Positions 1-11,142 of a stretch of DNA of 64,000 nt are shown one piece after another. The notes below the pieces were generated by a model. It was given only the letters and a program-made list of their open reading frames with translations. It made no database searches and was not told the origin of the DNA. Source of the stretch: Roseomonas gilardii subsp. gilardii (GTDB lineage: Bacteria > Pseudomonadota > Alphaproteobacteria > Acetobacterales > Acetobacteraceae); the NCBI RefSeq assembly GCF_023078375.1, contig NZ_CP095554.1:3898501-3962500 (forward strand). Direction: 5' to 3'. The position numbers and the translations under genes are program-made. The stretch's first letter is position 1, and each line of letters starts with the position of its first letter.

Positions 1-232
1 CCAGTCGCCCAAGGAGACCGGCGAGGCCACCTTCGCCAAGCAGATCGCCCAGACGCTCCAGGCCATGAAGCTCCAGAACGGCTTCGAAGCCCTGGTGGTG
101 GTGGCCGACCCGCAGACCCTGGGGCAGCTTCGCGAGGCGATGCACAAGGCGGTCGAGTCGAGCGTCGTGAAGTCGCTGGACAAGGACCTGACCGGCCACA
201 CGCCGGAGGAGATCGCCGCGGCGCTGCGCTGA
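1..232 (+). CDS. host attachment protein family, C-terminal fragment
   Basis: The window opens inside a gene read in the frame starting at base 2; 76 codons remain before the TGA at 230-232. The visible part has the pattern of the C-terminal half of the host attachment family (Pfam Host_attach, related to the archaeal/bacterial RF1-like fold): a Phe-Ala-x-x-Ile helix, a hydrophobic strand with ALVVVADP, then a Leu-Arg helix and a closing HTPEEIAAALR. In plant-associated alphaproteobacteria a member was linked to attachment, but the biochemical role is unknown. The start lies outside the window. A perfect hairpin follows the stop at once. Confidence 0.6.
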   Translation, partial: QSPKETGEATFAKQIAQTLQAMKLQNGFEALVVVADPQTLGQLREAMHKAVESSVVKSLDKDLTGHTPEEIAAALR

Positions 233-241
233 ATCCTGCGG

Positions 242-268
242 GGAAAAGGCGGCCCAGCCGCCTTTTCC
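242..268. terminator. hairpin terminator between host-attachment gene and yqeY
   Basis: A 12-bp perfect inverted repeat (242-253 with 257-268) and a CCA loop lie between two convergent genes. Each arm ends in an A4 or T4 stretch inside the stem, so the hairpin could stop transcription from both sides. Confidence 0.6.
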
Positions 269-279
269 GGGAAGGCCGG

Positions 280-738
280 TCAGCCGCCCAGCTTCGCCTT
301 CACGATCGGGCCGACCTTGGCCATGTCCAGCGTGGCCGCGTGTTTCGCCTTCAGCGCCGCCATCACCTTGCCCATCTCCTTGATGGAGCCGGCCCCGGTC
401 TCGGCGATCGCCGCCTCCACCGCCGCCGTGGTCGCGGCCTCATCCATCTGCTGCGGCAGGAAGCCCTCGATCACCGCGATCTCGGCCTCCTCCTTCGCCG
501 CCAGTTCGGGACGGTTGCCCTGGCGGTACATCTCCACGCTCTCGCGCCGGCTCTTCGCCATGCCGCGCAGCATGGCGACGATCTGCTCGTCCGGCACCTT
601 GTCCACGCCCGAGGGGCGCGCGGCGATGTCGGTGTCCTTCAGCTTCGCCATGATCATGCGCAGCGTGGAGGTGCGGGCGGCATCGCCCGCGCGCATGGAG
701 GCCTTGAGTTCCTCAGTGAATCGGCTGCGAAGGTCCAT
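280..738 (-). CDS. yqeY: GatB/YqeY domain protein
   Basis: A 152-residue protein made of the YqeY/GatB tail domain alone. It begins MDLRSRFTEELKASMRAGD and has the family pattern of an RxSTLRMI helix, a Glu/Lys-rich middle (AAKEEAEIAVIEGFLPQQM) and a closing MAKVGPIVKAKL. The family is related to the tRNA-binding tail of the GatB amidotransferase subunit; its own role is not settled. The ATG at 738 was chosen because AGGAAGGAGAG stands just before it; a longer in-frame start at 807 lacks this. The gene is divergent from carA, a neighbourhood common in alphaproteobacteria, and the 161-bp gap between them holds the carA operators, which could also affect this gene. Confidence 0.85.
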   Translation of the reverse strand: MDLRSRFTEELKASMRAGDAARTSTLRMIMAKLKDTDIAARPSGVDKVPDEQIVAMLRGMAKSRRESVEMYRQGNRPELAAKEEAEIAVIEGFLPQQMDEAATTAAVEAAIAETGAGSIKEMGKVMAALKAKHAATLDMAKVGPIVKAKLGG

Positions 739-800
739 CAGGCCCTCTCCTTCCTGTTCTGGCGTCATCCGGCCGGCCCCCGTGCCGGACGGGCGGAAAC

Positions 801-887
801 TTCCCACCCGCTCGCCGGGAAAACGGTGTTGGGAAATTTCTTCCCAGGCTCACGCGGGATTTCTTTGACTTGGGAAACCACTTCCCA
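801..887 (+). promoter_or_regulatory. array of TGGGAA-N5-TTCCCA palindromes upstream of carA
   Basis: Two identical-arm palindromes, TGGGAAATTTCTTCCCA at 830-846 and TGGGAAACCACTTCCCA at 871-887, share arms TGGGAA/TTCCCA with a 5-bp spacer. A third TTCCCA half-site sits at 801-806. The TTCCCA arms begin at 801, 841 and 882, so they are 40 and 41 bp apart, about four helical turns, as expected for dimers on one DNA face. The likely reader is the HTH domain fused to CarA, but that is inference. Confidence 0.7.
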
Positions 888-893
888 GATAAC
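865..893 (+). promoter_or_regulatory. predicted carA promoter, spacer filled by operator
   Basis: TTGACT at 865-870 resembles a -35 box and GATAAC at 888-893 a -10 box. They are exactly 17 bp apart, and that spacer is precisely the palindrome TGGGAAACCACTTCCCA. A transcript starting about 7 bases after the -10 box would begin at or near the A of the ATG at 900, which fits the lack of any Shine-Dalgarno sequence and suggests a leaderless mRNA. Confidence 0.55.
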
Positions 894-899
894 CCCGCC

Positions 900-2315
900 A
901 TGCGTTCCGTGGAAGAGATCATCCGCCTCGCGGGCGGGGCGGAGGCCGTGGCCCAGCGCTGCGGCGTGGGCGGCGAGGCCGTCCGCAAGTGGCGCCAGGC
1001 CCGCGCCATCCCGCCCAAGCACTGGCCCGCCCTGATCGCCGCCACCGGCCTGTCCTTCGGGGACATGCCGGGCGCCTCCGTGGCCACCCCGGCCGATCCC
1101 GCCACGCCGCCCCCCTCCCCCGTCCTCGCGGAGCCCTCCATGCCCGAAGCCGCCGACACCCCGCCCGCCGGCGCGACCGCCTGCATTGTCCTGATGGACG
1201 GCACGGTCTTCTGGGGCCGAGGCTTCGGCGCCGCCGGGACCCGGGCGGGCGAGATCTGCTTCAACACCGGGCTGACGGGCTATCAGGAAACCCTGACCGA
1301 CCCCTCCTATGCCGGGCAGATCATCACCTTCACCTTCCCCCATATCGGGAATGTCGGCGCCAATGCCGAGGATGTGGAGACCATCACCCCCGCCGCCCTC
1401 GGCCTGATCACCAAGGCCGATGTCACCGAGCCCTCCAACTACCGCGCCCAGCGCCACCTGGACGACTGGCTGAAGAGCTTCGGCATCCCCGGCATCGCCG
1501 GGGTGGACACGCGCGCGCTGACCATCCGCATCCGTGACGGCGGCCCGCCCAACGGCGTCATCTGCCACGCGCCCGATGGCCGCTTCGACCTCGCCGCGCT
1601 GCGCGCCCAGGCCGCCGGCTGGCCGGGGCTGGAGGGCATGGACCTCGCGAAGGAGGTGTCCTGCCAGCAGTCCTACCGCTGGGAGGAAGGGCTCTGGCGC
1701 TGGAACCAGGGCTATGAGGCCAGCCCGGCGAAGCGCCACAAGGTCGTGGCCGTGGACTACGGCGCCAAGCGCAACATCCTGCGCTGCCTGGCCGATGCCG
1801 GCTGCGACGTCACCGTGGTCCCCGCCACCGCCACGGCGGAGGAGATCCTGCGCCACGGGCCGGACGGCGTCTTCCTCTCCAACGGCCCCGGCGACCCGGC
1901 GGCGACTGGCGAATACGCCGTGCCCGCCATCCGCGGCGTGCTGGAGAAGCAGGTCCCCGTCTTCGGCATCTGCCTCGGCCACCAGCTCCTCGCCCTGGCG
2001 CTCGGCGCCCGCACCTACAAGCTGGACCGCGGCCATCGCGGCGCCAACCAGCCGGTGAAGGACCTCGCCACCGGCAAGGTCGAGATCACCTCGCAGAACC
2101 ACGGCTTCGCGGTGGACGAGAAGAGCCTGCCCGAGGGGGTGAAGGTCACCCATGTCTCGCTCTTCGACGGCTCCAACGAAGGCATCGCCTGCGAGGCGAA
2201 GCGCGCCTTCTCCGTCCAGTACCATCCCGAGGCCTCGCCCGGCCCCTCCGACAGCCACTATCTCTTCCACCGCTTCACCGCGCTGATCGAGAACGTGAAG
2301 GGGAAGGCGGCATGA
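900..2315 (+). CDS. carA: carbamoyl phosphate synthase small subunit with N-terminal HTH domain
   Basis: The glutaminase subunit of carbamoyl phosphate synthase frees ammonia from glutamine and channels it to CarB for arginine and pyrimidine synthesis. This protein has 471 residues, about 90 more than usual. Residues 1-55 (MRSVEEIIRLAGGAEAVAQR then GEAVRKWRQ and IPPKHW) look like a YdaS/Cro-type helix-turn-helix; 56-92 are a Pro/Ala-rich linker. The normal CarA domain starts near residue 93 (CIVLMDGTVFWGRGFG). The class I amidotransferase domain has nucleophile Cys358 (GICLGHQ) and the YHPE pair His442/Glu444. The ATG at 900 has no ribosome site but fits a leaderless transcript; the longer TTG start at 870 would run through an operator. 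The stop overlaps the next gene by ATGA. Confidence 0.93.
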   Translation: MRSVEEIIRLAGGAEAVAQRCGVGGEAVRKWRQARAIPPKHWPALIAATGLSFGDMPGASVATPADPATPPPSPVLAEPSMPEAADTPPAGATACIVLMDGTVFWGRGFGAAGTRAGEICFNTGLTGYQETLTDPSYAGQIITFTFPHIGNVGANAEDVETITPAALGLITKADVTEPSNYRAQRHLDDWLKSFGIPGIAGVDTRALTIRIRDGGPPNGVICHAPDGRFDLAALRAQAAGWPGLEGMDLAKEVSCQQSYRWEEGLWRWNQGYEASPAKRHKVVAVDYGAKRNILRCLADAGCDVTVVPATATAEEILRHGPDGVFLSNGPGDPAATGEYAVPAIRGVLEKQVPVFGICLGHQLLALALGARTYKLDRGHRGANQPVKDLATGKVEITSQNHGFAVDEKSLPEGVKVTHVSLFDGSNEGIACEAKRAFSVQYHPEASPGPSDSHYLFHRFTALIENVKGKAA

Positions 2316-3070
2316 CCGCCCTCTTCGACCTCGCCGGCCGCACCGCCATCGTCACCGGCGGCAATGGCGGGATCGGCCTCGGCATGGCGCGCGGCCTCGC
2401 TGCCTGCGGCGCCCGCGTCGCCGTGGTGGGCCGCAACGCGGAAAAGAACGCCGCTGCCGCCGCGGCGCTCGGCGGCGGGGCCTTCGCCCTCCAGGCCGAC
2501 CTCGCCGAGCCCGGCAGCGCCGACCGCGTGGTGGCCGAGGTGGTGGCCCGCGCCGGCGGCCTCGCCATCCTGGTCAATAATGCGGGCACCAATATCCGCC
2601 GCCTGCCGCAGGATGTGTCGGACGAGGACTGGTACGCCGTCATGGACGCCAACCTCACCAGCGCCATGCGGATGAGCCGCGCCGCCTATCCGCATCTCAG
2701 GGCCTCCGGCCATGGGCGGGTGATCTCGATCGGCTCGATGATGTCGATCTTCGGCCTGCCGCTCTCCCCCGCCTATGGCGCCAGCAAGGGCGGCATCGTG
2801 CAGTACATGCGCTCCCTCGCCGTGGCCTGGGGGCCGGACGGGATCACCGCCAACGCCATCCTGCCCGGCTGGATCGAGACCGAGCTGACCGCCGGCGCCA
2901 AGCGCGACATGCCCGACCTGAACGACCGCGTCCTGGCCCGCACGCCGCAGAAGCGCTGGGGCCTGCCGGGCGACTTCGCCGGCATCGCCGCCTTCCTGGC
3001 CAGCGACGCCGCCGCCTTCGTCACCGGCACGGCCATCCCGGTGGATGGCGGGCTGTCGGTGCACGGCTGA
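2312..3070 (+). CDS. SDR family oxidoreductase
   Basis: A 252-residue classical short-chain dehydrogenase. The nucleotide-binding TGGNGGIG is at 15-22, NNAG at 89-92, and the catalytic Ser (ISIGSMMS, near 139-145), Tyr155 and Lys159 (YGASK) are in place. The C-terminus (ITANAILPGWIETEL, later TGTAIPVDGG) is the usual FabG/gluconate-dehydrogenase-like ending. An Asp/Arg pattern after strand 2 (VVGRN) hints at NADP. The start codon overlaps the carA stop (ATGA), so the gene is translationally coupled to carA. No role in carbamoyl phosphate metabolism is evident, and the substrate cannot be read from sequence. Confidence 0.85.
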   Translation: MTALFDLAGRTAIVTGGNGGIGLGMARGLAACGARVAVVGRNAEKNAAAAAALGGGAFALQADLAEPGSADRVVAEVVARAGGLAILVNNAGTNIRRLPQDVSDEDWYAVMDANLTSAMRMSRAAYPHLRASGHGRVISIGSMMSIFGLPLSPAYGASKGGIVQYMRSLAVAWGPDGITANAILPGWIETELTAGAKRDMPDLNDRVLARTPQKRWGLPGDFAGIAAFLASDAAAFVTGTAIPVDGGLSVHG

Positions 3071-3092
3071 GGCACGGGGCAGGCCACCCGCC

Positions 3093-3359
3093 ATGATGCT
3101 CCCCGCCCTCCTCCTGCTGGCCTGCCTCGCCTGCATGGGGCTGAGCTATGGGTTGTGGCGGGCCTTCCTGCGCGCCGGGCGGCCCGGCCACCCGATGGCC
3201 ATGGCCCTCCTCGCCTCGCTGCTGGTCTCGGGGCTGCTGCTCTGGCTGTTCCGCGACCGCGCGCCGCCGAACCTGCCGGTGAACGGGCTGACCGAGGCGC
3301 TCTACATCGCCTGCCTGCTCAACATCCCCGCCGCCATCCTGCTGACCTGGCGCCGCTGA
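3093..3359 (+). CDS. small membrane protein, unknown
   Basis: An 88-residue hydrophobic protein with about three membrane helices (residues near 2-22, 32-52 and 65-84) and a short polar loop RDRAPPNLPVNGLTE. It starts at the ATG at 3093, or the next ATG at 3096, 22 bp after the dehydrogenase stop and 48 bp before carB, so it is probably co-transcribed with the carA-carB cluster. I recognise no family. Confidence 0.55.
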   Translation: MMLPALLLLACLACMGLSYGLWRAFLRAGRPGHPMAMALLASLLVSGLLLWLFRDRAPPNLPVNGLTEALYIACLLNIPAAILLTWRR

Positions 3360-3407
3360 CCGCGCGCGCCCCCGAAACGCCAGACCCTCCGGACGAAGCC
3401 CCCGACC

Positions 3408-6653
<3,246 letters not shown>

Positions 6654-6659
6654 GACATC

Positions 6660-6694
6660 GGGGCGGGTCTGGCTTCCTGGCCAGGACCCGCCCC
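6660..6694 (+). terminator. terminator after carB
   Basis: GC-rich hairpin seven bases after the carB stop: GGGGCGGGTC pairs with GACCCGCCCC, with an inner TGGC/GCCA extension. It is followed by GCCTGTTTCGG, a weak T tract. Confidence 0.65.
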
Positions 6695-6800
6695 GCCTGT
6701 TTCGGCCCCGGCGCCGCTCCGGTTCCTCCGAATGTCCTGGTCCAACCGTCCAGGCAGGGACTGGCGCGGCCGCGTCGCGTTCTAGGGAAGGCTAAACGCC

Positions 6801-7273
6801 GTGCAGAAGTTCCCCATCACGGCCGAGGGTCTGTCTCGGCTTGAGGAAGAGTTGAAGGTTCTGAAGTCCGAGGAGCGCCCGGCCGTGATCCGCGCGATCG
6901 CGGAGGCGCGCGCCCATGGTGACCTCTCCGAGAATGCCGAGTACCACGCCGCGCGCGAGAAGCAGTCCTTCATCGAGGGCCGCATCGCGGAGCTGGAATC
7001 CGTCGTCCCCTCCTCCGAGGTGATCGACGTCTCCAAGATGACCGGCGACCAGGTGCGCTTCGGCGCCTATGTCACCATCGTCGATGAGGAATCCGAGGAC
7101 GAGAAGACCTATCGCATCGTCGGCCAGTATGAGGCCGACATGAAGAAGGGCTCGATCTCCATCTCCTCCCCCTCGCCCGGGCGCTGCTCGGCAAGAGCGT
7201 CGGCGACAGCGTCGAGGTGCCCGCCCCCGGCGGCGCCCGATCCGTCGAGATCACCGCCGTCCGGTTCCGGTAG
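6801..7273 (+). CDS. greA: transcription elongation factor GreA, interrupted by a -1 frameshift
   Basis: GreA rescues backtracked RNA polymerase by stimulating transcript cleavage. From the GTG at 6801 (GGGAAGG nine bases before it) the reading frame gives the coiled-coil domain with the expected acidic tip ([20 protein letters not shown]) and the start of the FKBP-like domain up to [10 protein letters not shown]. After the C5 run at 7168-7172 the frame is lost. Shifting by one base restores [19 protein letters not shown], ending AVRFR and the TAG at 7271-7273, giving 157 residues, the family length. One C appears to be missing. Read literally, translation would run out of frame to 7754, into the next gene. 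Confidence 0.85.
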
Positions 7274-7284
7274 GCACCGCCCCC

Positions 7285-8517
7285 ATGCCGGAAGGGACAG
7301 CCCTCCCCACGCGGCACGTGGCGCTGTCCGACGTGCGCGCGGCCGCCGCGCGCATCGCCGGCACGGTGCTGCGCACCCCGCTGGTCGAGCCGCATGCCGT
7401 CTCCCGCGCCGCCGGGGCGCGGGTCCTGCTGAAGCTGGACAACCTCCACCCGACCGGCGCCTTCAAGGAGCGGGGTGCCGCCAACCGCCTCGCCCAGCTT
7501 TCGGCGCGGGAGCGCGAGGCCGGGGTGATCGCGATGAGTGCGGGCAACCATGCCCAGGCCGTCGCCCGCCACGCCCATCTGCTGGGCCTCCGCGCCACCA
7601 TCGTGATGCCCCGCTTCACCCCCTCCACCAAGGTGGTGCGGACGGAAAGCTGGGGCGCCCGGGTGGTGCTGCATGGCGACACGCTGGCCGAGGCCGCCTC
7701 CCACGCCCATGCCCTGGCGCTGAGCGAGGGGCTGGTCTTCGTCCATCCCTATGACGACCCGGAGATCGTCGCGGGCCAGGGCACCATGGCGCTGGAGATC
7801 CTGGAGGATGCCCCCTCCGGCCTGCAATCCATGGTGATCCCCGTGGGCGGCGGCGGCCTGCTCGCCGGCTGCGCCGCGGTGGTGAAGGAGATGCGCCCCG
7901 ACCTCGCCCTCTATGGCGTCGAGGTCGAGGGCTATCCCGCCATGGCCCAGCGCCTGGCGGGCGAGACGGTGAAGGTGGGCGGTCCCACCATCGCCGAGGG
8001 CATCGCCGTGCGCGATGTGGGCGAACTGCCCGCCGCCATGCTGGCCCGCCTCGGCATCGAGGTTCTGGTGGTGCCCGAGCGCGCCGTGGAGCGGGCCATC
8101 GCCCTGCTCGCCGAGGGGGCCAAGGTGGTGGCCGAGGGCGCCGGCGCCGCCGGCCTCGCGGCCATCCTCGCCTTCCCCGAGCGCTTCGCCGGCCATACCG
8201 TCGCCACCACCGTCTGCGGCGGCAATATCGACCCGCGCATCCTGGCCAATGTCCTGCTGCGGGAGATGCTGCGCGACGGCCGCATCCTGCGCCTGCACCT
8301 CGACATCCCCGACCGGCCGGGCGTGCTGGCGGACATCTCCACCCGTGTGGCGGCCGCCGGCGGCAATGTCATCGAGGTCAGCCACCAGCGCCTCTTCGCC
8401 GCCCCCTCGGTCCAGACCGCCGAGCTGGAGCTGATGATTGAGGTCCGCGACGCCAACCAGGGCGCCGCCATCGTCGCCGCCCTGGAAGCGGCGGACTACA
8501 CCGTCCGGGTGGGCTGA
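7285..8517 (+). CDS. threonine ammonia-lyase (threonine dehydratase)
   Basis: A PLP enzyme of 410 residues that deaminates threonine to 2-oxobutanoate, the entry to isoleucine synthesis or threonine breakdown. The cofactor lysine is Lys61 in HPTGAFKERGA; the glycine-rich phosphate loop is VGGGGLLAGC near residue 190. A single ACT domain (from about 330: LDIPDRPGVLADISTRVAAAG) is the TdcB/IlvA-short arrangement, suggesting allosteric control by an amino acid. It starts 11 bp after the greA stop, so the two may share a transcript. An Lrp/AsnC regulator gene converges on it from downstream. I leave the symbol blank because ilvA and tdcB cannot be told apart here. Confidence 0.9.
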   Translation: MPEGTALPTRHVALSDVRAAAARIAGTVLRTPLVEPHAVSRAAGARVLLKLDNLHPTGAFKERGAANRLAQLSAREREAGVIAMSAGNHAQAVARHAHLLGLRATIVMPRFTPSTKVVRTESWGARVVLHGDTLAEAASHAHALALSEGLVFVHPYDDPEIVAGQGTMALEILEDAPSGLQSMVIPVGGGGLLAGCAAVVKEMRPDLALYGVEVEGYPAMAQRLAGETVKVGGPTIAEGIAVRDVGELPAAMLARLGIEVLVVPERAVERAIALLAEGAKVVAEGAGAAGLAAILAFPERFAGHTVATTVCGGNIDPRILANVLLREMLRDGRILRLHLDIPDRPGVLADISTRVAAAGGNVIEVSHQRLFAAPSVQTAELELMIEVRDANQGAAIVAALEAADYTVRVG

Positions 8518-8531
8518 GGCTCCTTTACCCT

Positions 8532-8560
8532 GGCCGTGGGCGGCAGCACCGCCCACGGCC
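8532..8560. terminator. bidirectional hairpin between threonine lyase and Lrp-type gene
   Basis: A 12-bp perfect stem (GGCCGTGGGCGG with CCGCCCACGGCC) and a CAGCA loop lie in the 54-bp gap between two convergent genes. Confidence 0.6.
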
Positions 8561-8571
8561 GGCACAGCGCC

Positions 8572-9060
8572 TCAGCGACGCTCCACCGGTACGCCCACCT
8601 CTTCCTTGGCGGTGCGGATGACCTGCAGGGTCTGCACCCGCATCACATGGTCGGCCCCGGTGAGGCGGGAGGTCAGGGCGTTCTCATGCGCCGTGTCGCG
8701 CGCCACCAGCCGCAGCAGGAAATCCCCGCCGCCACGGATCATGTGGCATTCCCGCACCTCGGGCCAGGCCGTCACCATCCGCTCGAAGGCTTCCAGCACC
8801 GAGAGCTTCTGCGTTTCCAGCCCGACCAGGGCGTAGAAGCCGACCTCCCAGCCGAGCGAGCCGGGCTCCAGGTCGGCATGGTAGCCCCGGACCACGCCGA
8901 GTTCCTCCAGCCGCCGCACCCGCCGCAGGCAGGGCGGGGCCGAGAGGCCGACGCGGCGGGCCAGTTCCACATTCGTGATCCGCCCGTCCTGCTGGATCTC
9001 ATCAAGGATGGCCAGGTCGGTCGCGTCCAGTTCGGGCGCGTCATTCGGCATTCTGTTCAT
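8572..9060 (-). CDS. Lrp/AsnC family transcriptional regulator
   Basis: A 162-residue feast/famine regulator. Residues 10-65 form the AsnC winged HTH (LDATDLAILDEIQQDGRITN, then LARRVGLSAPPCLRRVRRLE); residues 75-150 form the RAM ligand-binding domain with the typical GGGDFLLRLVARD strand. Such proteins form octamers and sense amino acids. The start could be the Met at 9060 or the one at 9051 (MPNDAPELD). It is divergent from trxB and convergent with threonine ammonia-lyase; control of that gene is possible but not shown by the sequence. Confidence 0.88.
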   Translation of the reverse strand: MNRMPNDAPELDATDLAILDEIQQDGRITNVELARRVGLSAPPCLRRVRRLEELGVVRGYHADLEPGSLGWEVGFYALVGLETQKLSVLEAFERMVTAWPEVRECHMIRGGGDFLLRLVARDTAHENALTSRLTGADHVMRVQTLQVIRTAKEEVGVPVERR

Positions 9061-9196
9061 TGCCCGTCATGGCGATGCGGCGAAATATCCTTGCACGCCC
9101 CGCACGTCCAGACCATCCTTTCTGGAATGCCGGGTTGCGGTGGACGCAGGGCTGACCGATATGCTGCGCGTAACCCGCGACTCGCAGGAATCAGAA

Positions 9197-10177
9197 GTGC
9201 CCGAGACTCACCGAACCCGCCTCCTCGTTCTGGGTGCCGGACCGGCCGGATACACGGCGGCCATCTACGCGGCCCGCGCCGGTCTGCAGCCGATCGTCGT
9301 CGCGGGTCTCCAGCCGGGCGGACAGCTCACCATCACCACTGAGGTCGAGAACTACCCGGGCTTCGCCGAACCCATCCAGGGCCCCTGGCTCATGGAGCAG
9401 ATGGCGAAGCAGGCCGAGCATGTCGGCGCCCGCCTCCAGATGGACACCATCACCGCCGTGGACCTGTCCCGCCGCCCCTTCCGCTGCGAGGGCGATTCCG
9501 GGGATGTCTACTTCGCCGACAGCCTCGTGATCGCCACCGGCGCCCAGGCCCGCTGGCTCGGCATCCCGGGGGAGAAGGAGCTTTCCGGCTTCGGCGTCTC
9601 CGCCTGCGCCACCTGCGACGGCTTCTTCTTCCGGGGCCGGGAGGTCGCGGTCATCGGCGGCGGCAACACCGCCATCGAGGAAGCCCTCTACCTCTCCGGC
9701 CTCGCCGCCAAGGTCACGCTGATCCACCGCCGCGACAGCTTCCGGGCCGAGCGCATCCTGCTCGACCGCCTCTTCGCTCGCCCGAACATCGTGGTGGTGC
9801 GCGACACCGTGGCCGAGGCCATCCTGGCCGACGAGAGCGGCCGCGCCCCGGTCGCCCGGGCGCTCGCGCTGCGCAACGTGAAGAACGGCGAGACGTCCGA
9901 ACTGCCGGTCCACGGCGTCTTCGTCGCCATCGGCCATGCGCCGGCCACCGCCCTGTTCCGGGGCCAGCTCGACATGGACGAGGCGGGCTATATCCGTACC
10001 GAACCCGGCCGCACCCGGACCTCCGTGGAGGGGGTCTTCGCCGCCGGTGACGTGCAGGACCACATCTACCGCCAGGCGATCACCGCAGCCGGCACCGGCT
10101 GCATGGCCGCGCTCGATGCCGAGAAGTGGCTCGCCGGCCTTCCCGAATCCGCTCCGGCCCCAGCGGCCTATCTCTGA
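9197..10177 (+). CDS. trxB: thioredoxin-disulfide reductase
   Basis: A 326-residue flavoprotein that passes electrons from NADPH to thioredoxin. FAD-binding GAGPAG is at residues 13-18, the redox pair is Cys137-Ala-Thr-Cys140 followed by DGFF, the NADPH fold has GGGNTAIEEALYL (from 154), and the C-terminal FAD motif is GVFAAGDVQD. I chose the GTG at 9197 because GCAGGAA precedes it at proper spacing and it gives the family length; an ATG at 9161 would add 12 residues. A LysR-type gene follows 19 bp downstream and is probably co-transcribed. Confidence 0.92.
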   Translation: MPETHRTRLLVLGAGPAGYTAAIYAARAGLQPIVVAGLQPGGQLTITTEVENYPGFAEPIQGPWLMEQMAKQAEHVGARLQMDTITAVDLSRRPFRCEGDSGDVYFADSLVIATGAQARWLGIPGEKELSGFGVSACATCDGFFFRGREVAVIGGGNTAIEEALYLSGLAAKVTLIHRRDSFRAERILLDRLFARPNIVVVRDTVAEAILADESGRAPVARALALRNVKNGETSELPVHGVFVAIGHAPATALFRGQLDMDEAGYIRTEPGRTRTSVEGVFAAGDVQDHIYRQAITAAGTGCMAALDAEKWLAGLPESAPAPAAYL

Positions 10178-10196
10178 GGCGAGGAAACACCGAATC

Positions 10197-11090
10197 ATGC
10201 CGCTCGATTGGGACAAGCTGCGGGTCTTCCACGCGGTCGCCGAGGCAGGGTCCTTCACCCATGCCGGCGAATCGCTGAACCTGAGCCAGTCCGCCGTCTC
10301 CCGCCAGATCCAGGCGCTGGAAGAAGCCCTGGCCGTGCCCCTCTTCCACCGCCATGCCCGCGGCCTGATCCTGACGGAACAGGGCGAGACGCTGAACAAG
10401 ACGGTGCGCGAGGTCTTCGCCAAGCTGGCGATGACCGAAGCGCTGCTGACCGAGAGCCGGGAGCGCGCCGCCGGCCGCCTCAAGGTGACGACCACCACCG
10501 GCTTCGGCTCGCTCTGGCTGGCGCCGCGCCTCCAGCGCTTCATCGACAAGCACCCCGACGTCACCGTCACCCTGTTGCTGGACGACACGGAGCTGGACCT
10601 GGCGATGCGTGAGGCCGACGTGGCCATCCGCATGCACGCACCGCGGCAGCCGGACCTGATCCAGCGCCATGTCGCCACCTTCGGCTGGAAGGTCGTGGCC
10701 GCGCCCGAATACGTGAAGCAGCATGGCGCCCCGCAGCGGCCGGAGGACCTCGATAACCACCGGCTGATCACCTATGGCGACCACCGCCAGCCGGTCGAGG
10801 ACATCAACTGGCTCGCCGAGGCCGGCCGCCGCGCCGGCAGCCCGCGCCGCGCCGTGATGGAGGTGAACAGCCTCCCCGCCATGCTGCGGGCCGTGCGCAG
10901 CGGCCTCGGCATCAGTGCCCTGCCGGACTACCTGGGCGACGACATCGCGGATCTCACCCCGATCCTGAGCGAGATGAAGACGCCCCGCTTCGAGTCCTAC
11001 TTCGTCTATCCGGAGGAGATGCGGCACTCCAAGCGCGTGGCCGTGTTCCGGGACTTCCTGGTGTCGGAACTCTCCCGCAGCCAGGGCTGA
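10197..11090 (+). CDS. LysR family transcriptional regulator
   Basis: A 297-residue LysR-type regulator. Residues 5-65 are the winged HTH (DKLRVFHAVAEAGSFTHAGE, then LNLSQSAVSRQIQALEE); the rest is the periplasmic-binding-like effector domain. The ATG at 10197 follows GAGGAAA at about ten bases. It stands directly behind trxB on the same strand, a pairing common in alphaproteobacteria. The target genes and ligand cannot be deduced. Confidence 0.9.
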   Translation: MPLDWDKLRVFHAVAEAGSFTHAGESLNLSQSAVSRQIQALEEALAVPLFHRHARGLILTEQGETLNKTVREVFAKLAMTEALLTESRERAAGRLKVTTTTGFGSLWLAPRLQRFIDKHPDVTVTLLLDDTELDLAMREADVAIRMHAPRQPDLIQRHVATFGWKVVAAPEYVKQHGAPQRPEDLDNHRLITYGDHRQPVEDINWLAEAGRRAGSPRRAVMEVNSLPAMLRAVRSGLGISALPDYLGDDIADLTPILSEMKTPRFESYFVYPEEMRHSKRVAVFRDFLVSELSRSQG

Positions 11091-11101
11091 CCGAACCGCC
11101 T

Positions 11102-11124
11102 GGGGTGGGCCGCCGGCCCGCCCC
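11102..11124. terminator. hairpin between LysR gene and exported-protein gene
   Basis: GGGGTGGGCC pairs with GGCCCGCCCC (one T·G pair) around a GCC loop, in the 52-bp gap between convergent genes. Confidence 0.5.
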
Positions 11125-11142
11125 GTCTCTCCGGCGCCGGGA

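Noticed and set aside
870-899. TTG at 870 as the carA start
   Set aside because: The extra ten codons are the operator palindrome itself; the ATG at 900 fits the promoter and the HTH domain.
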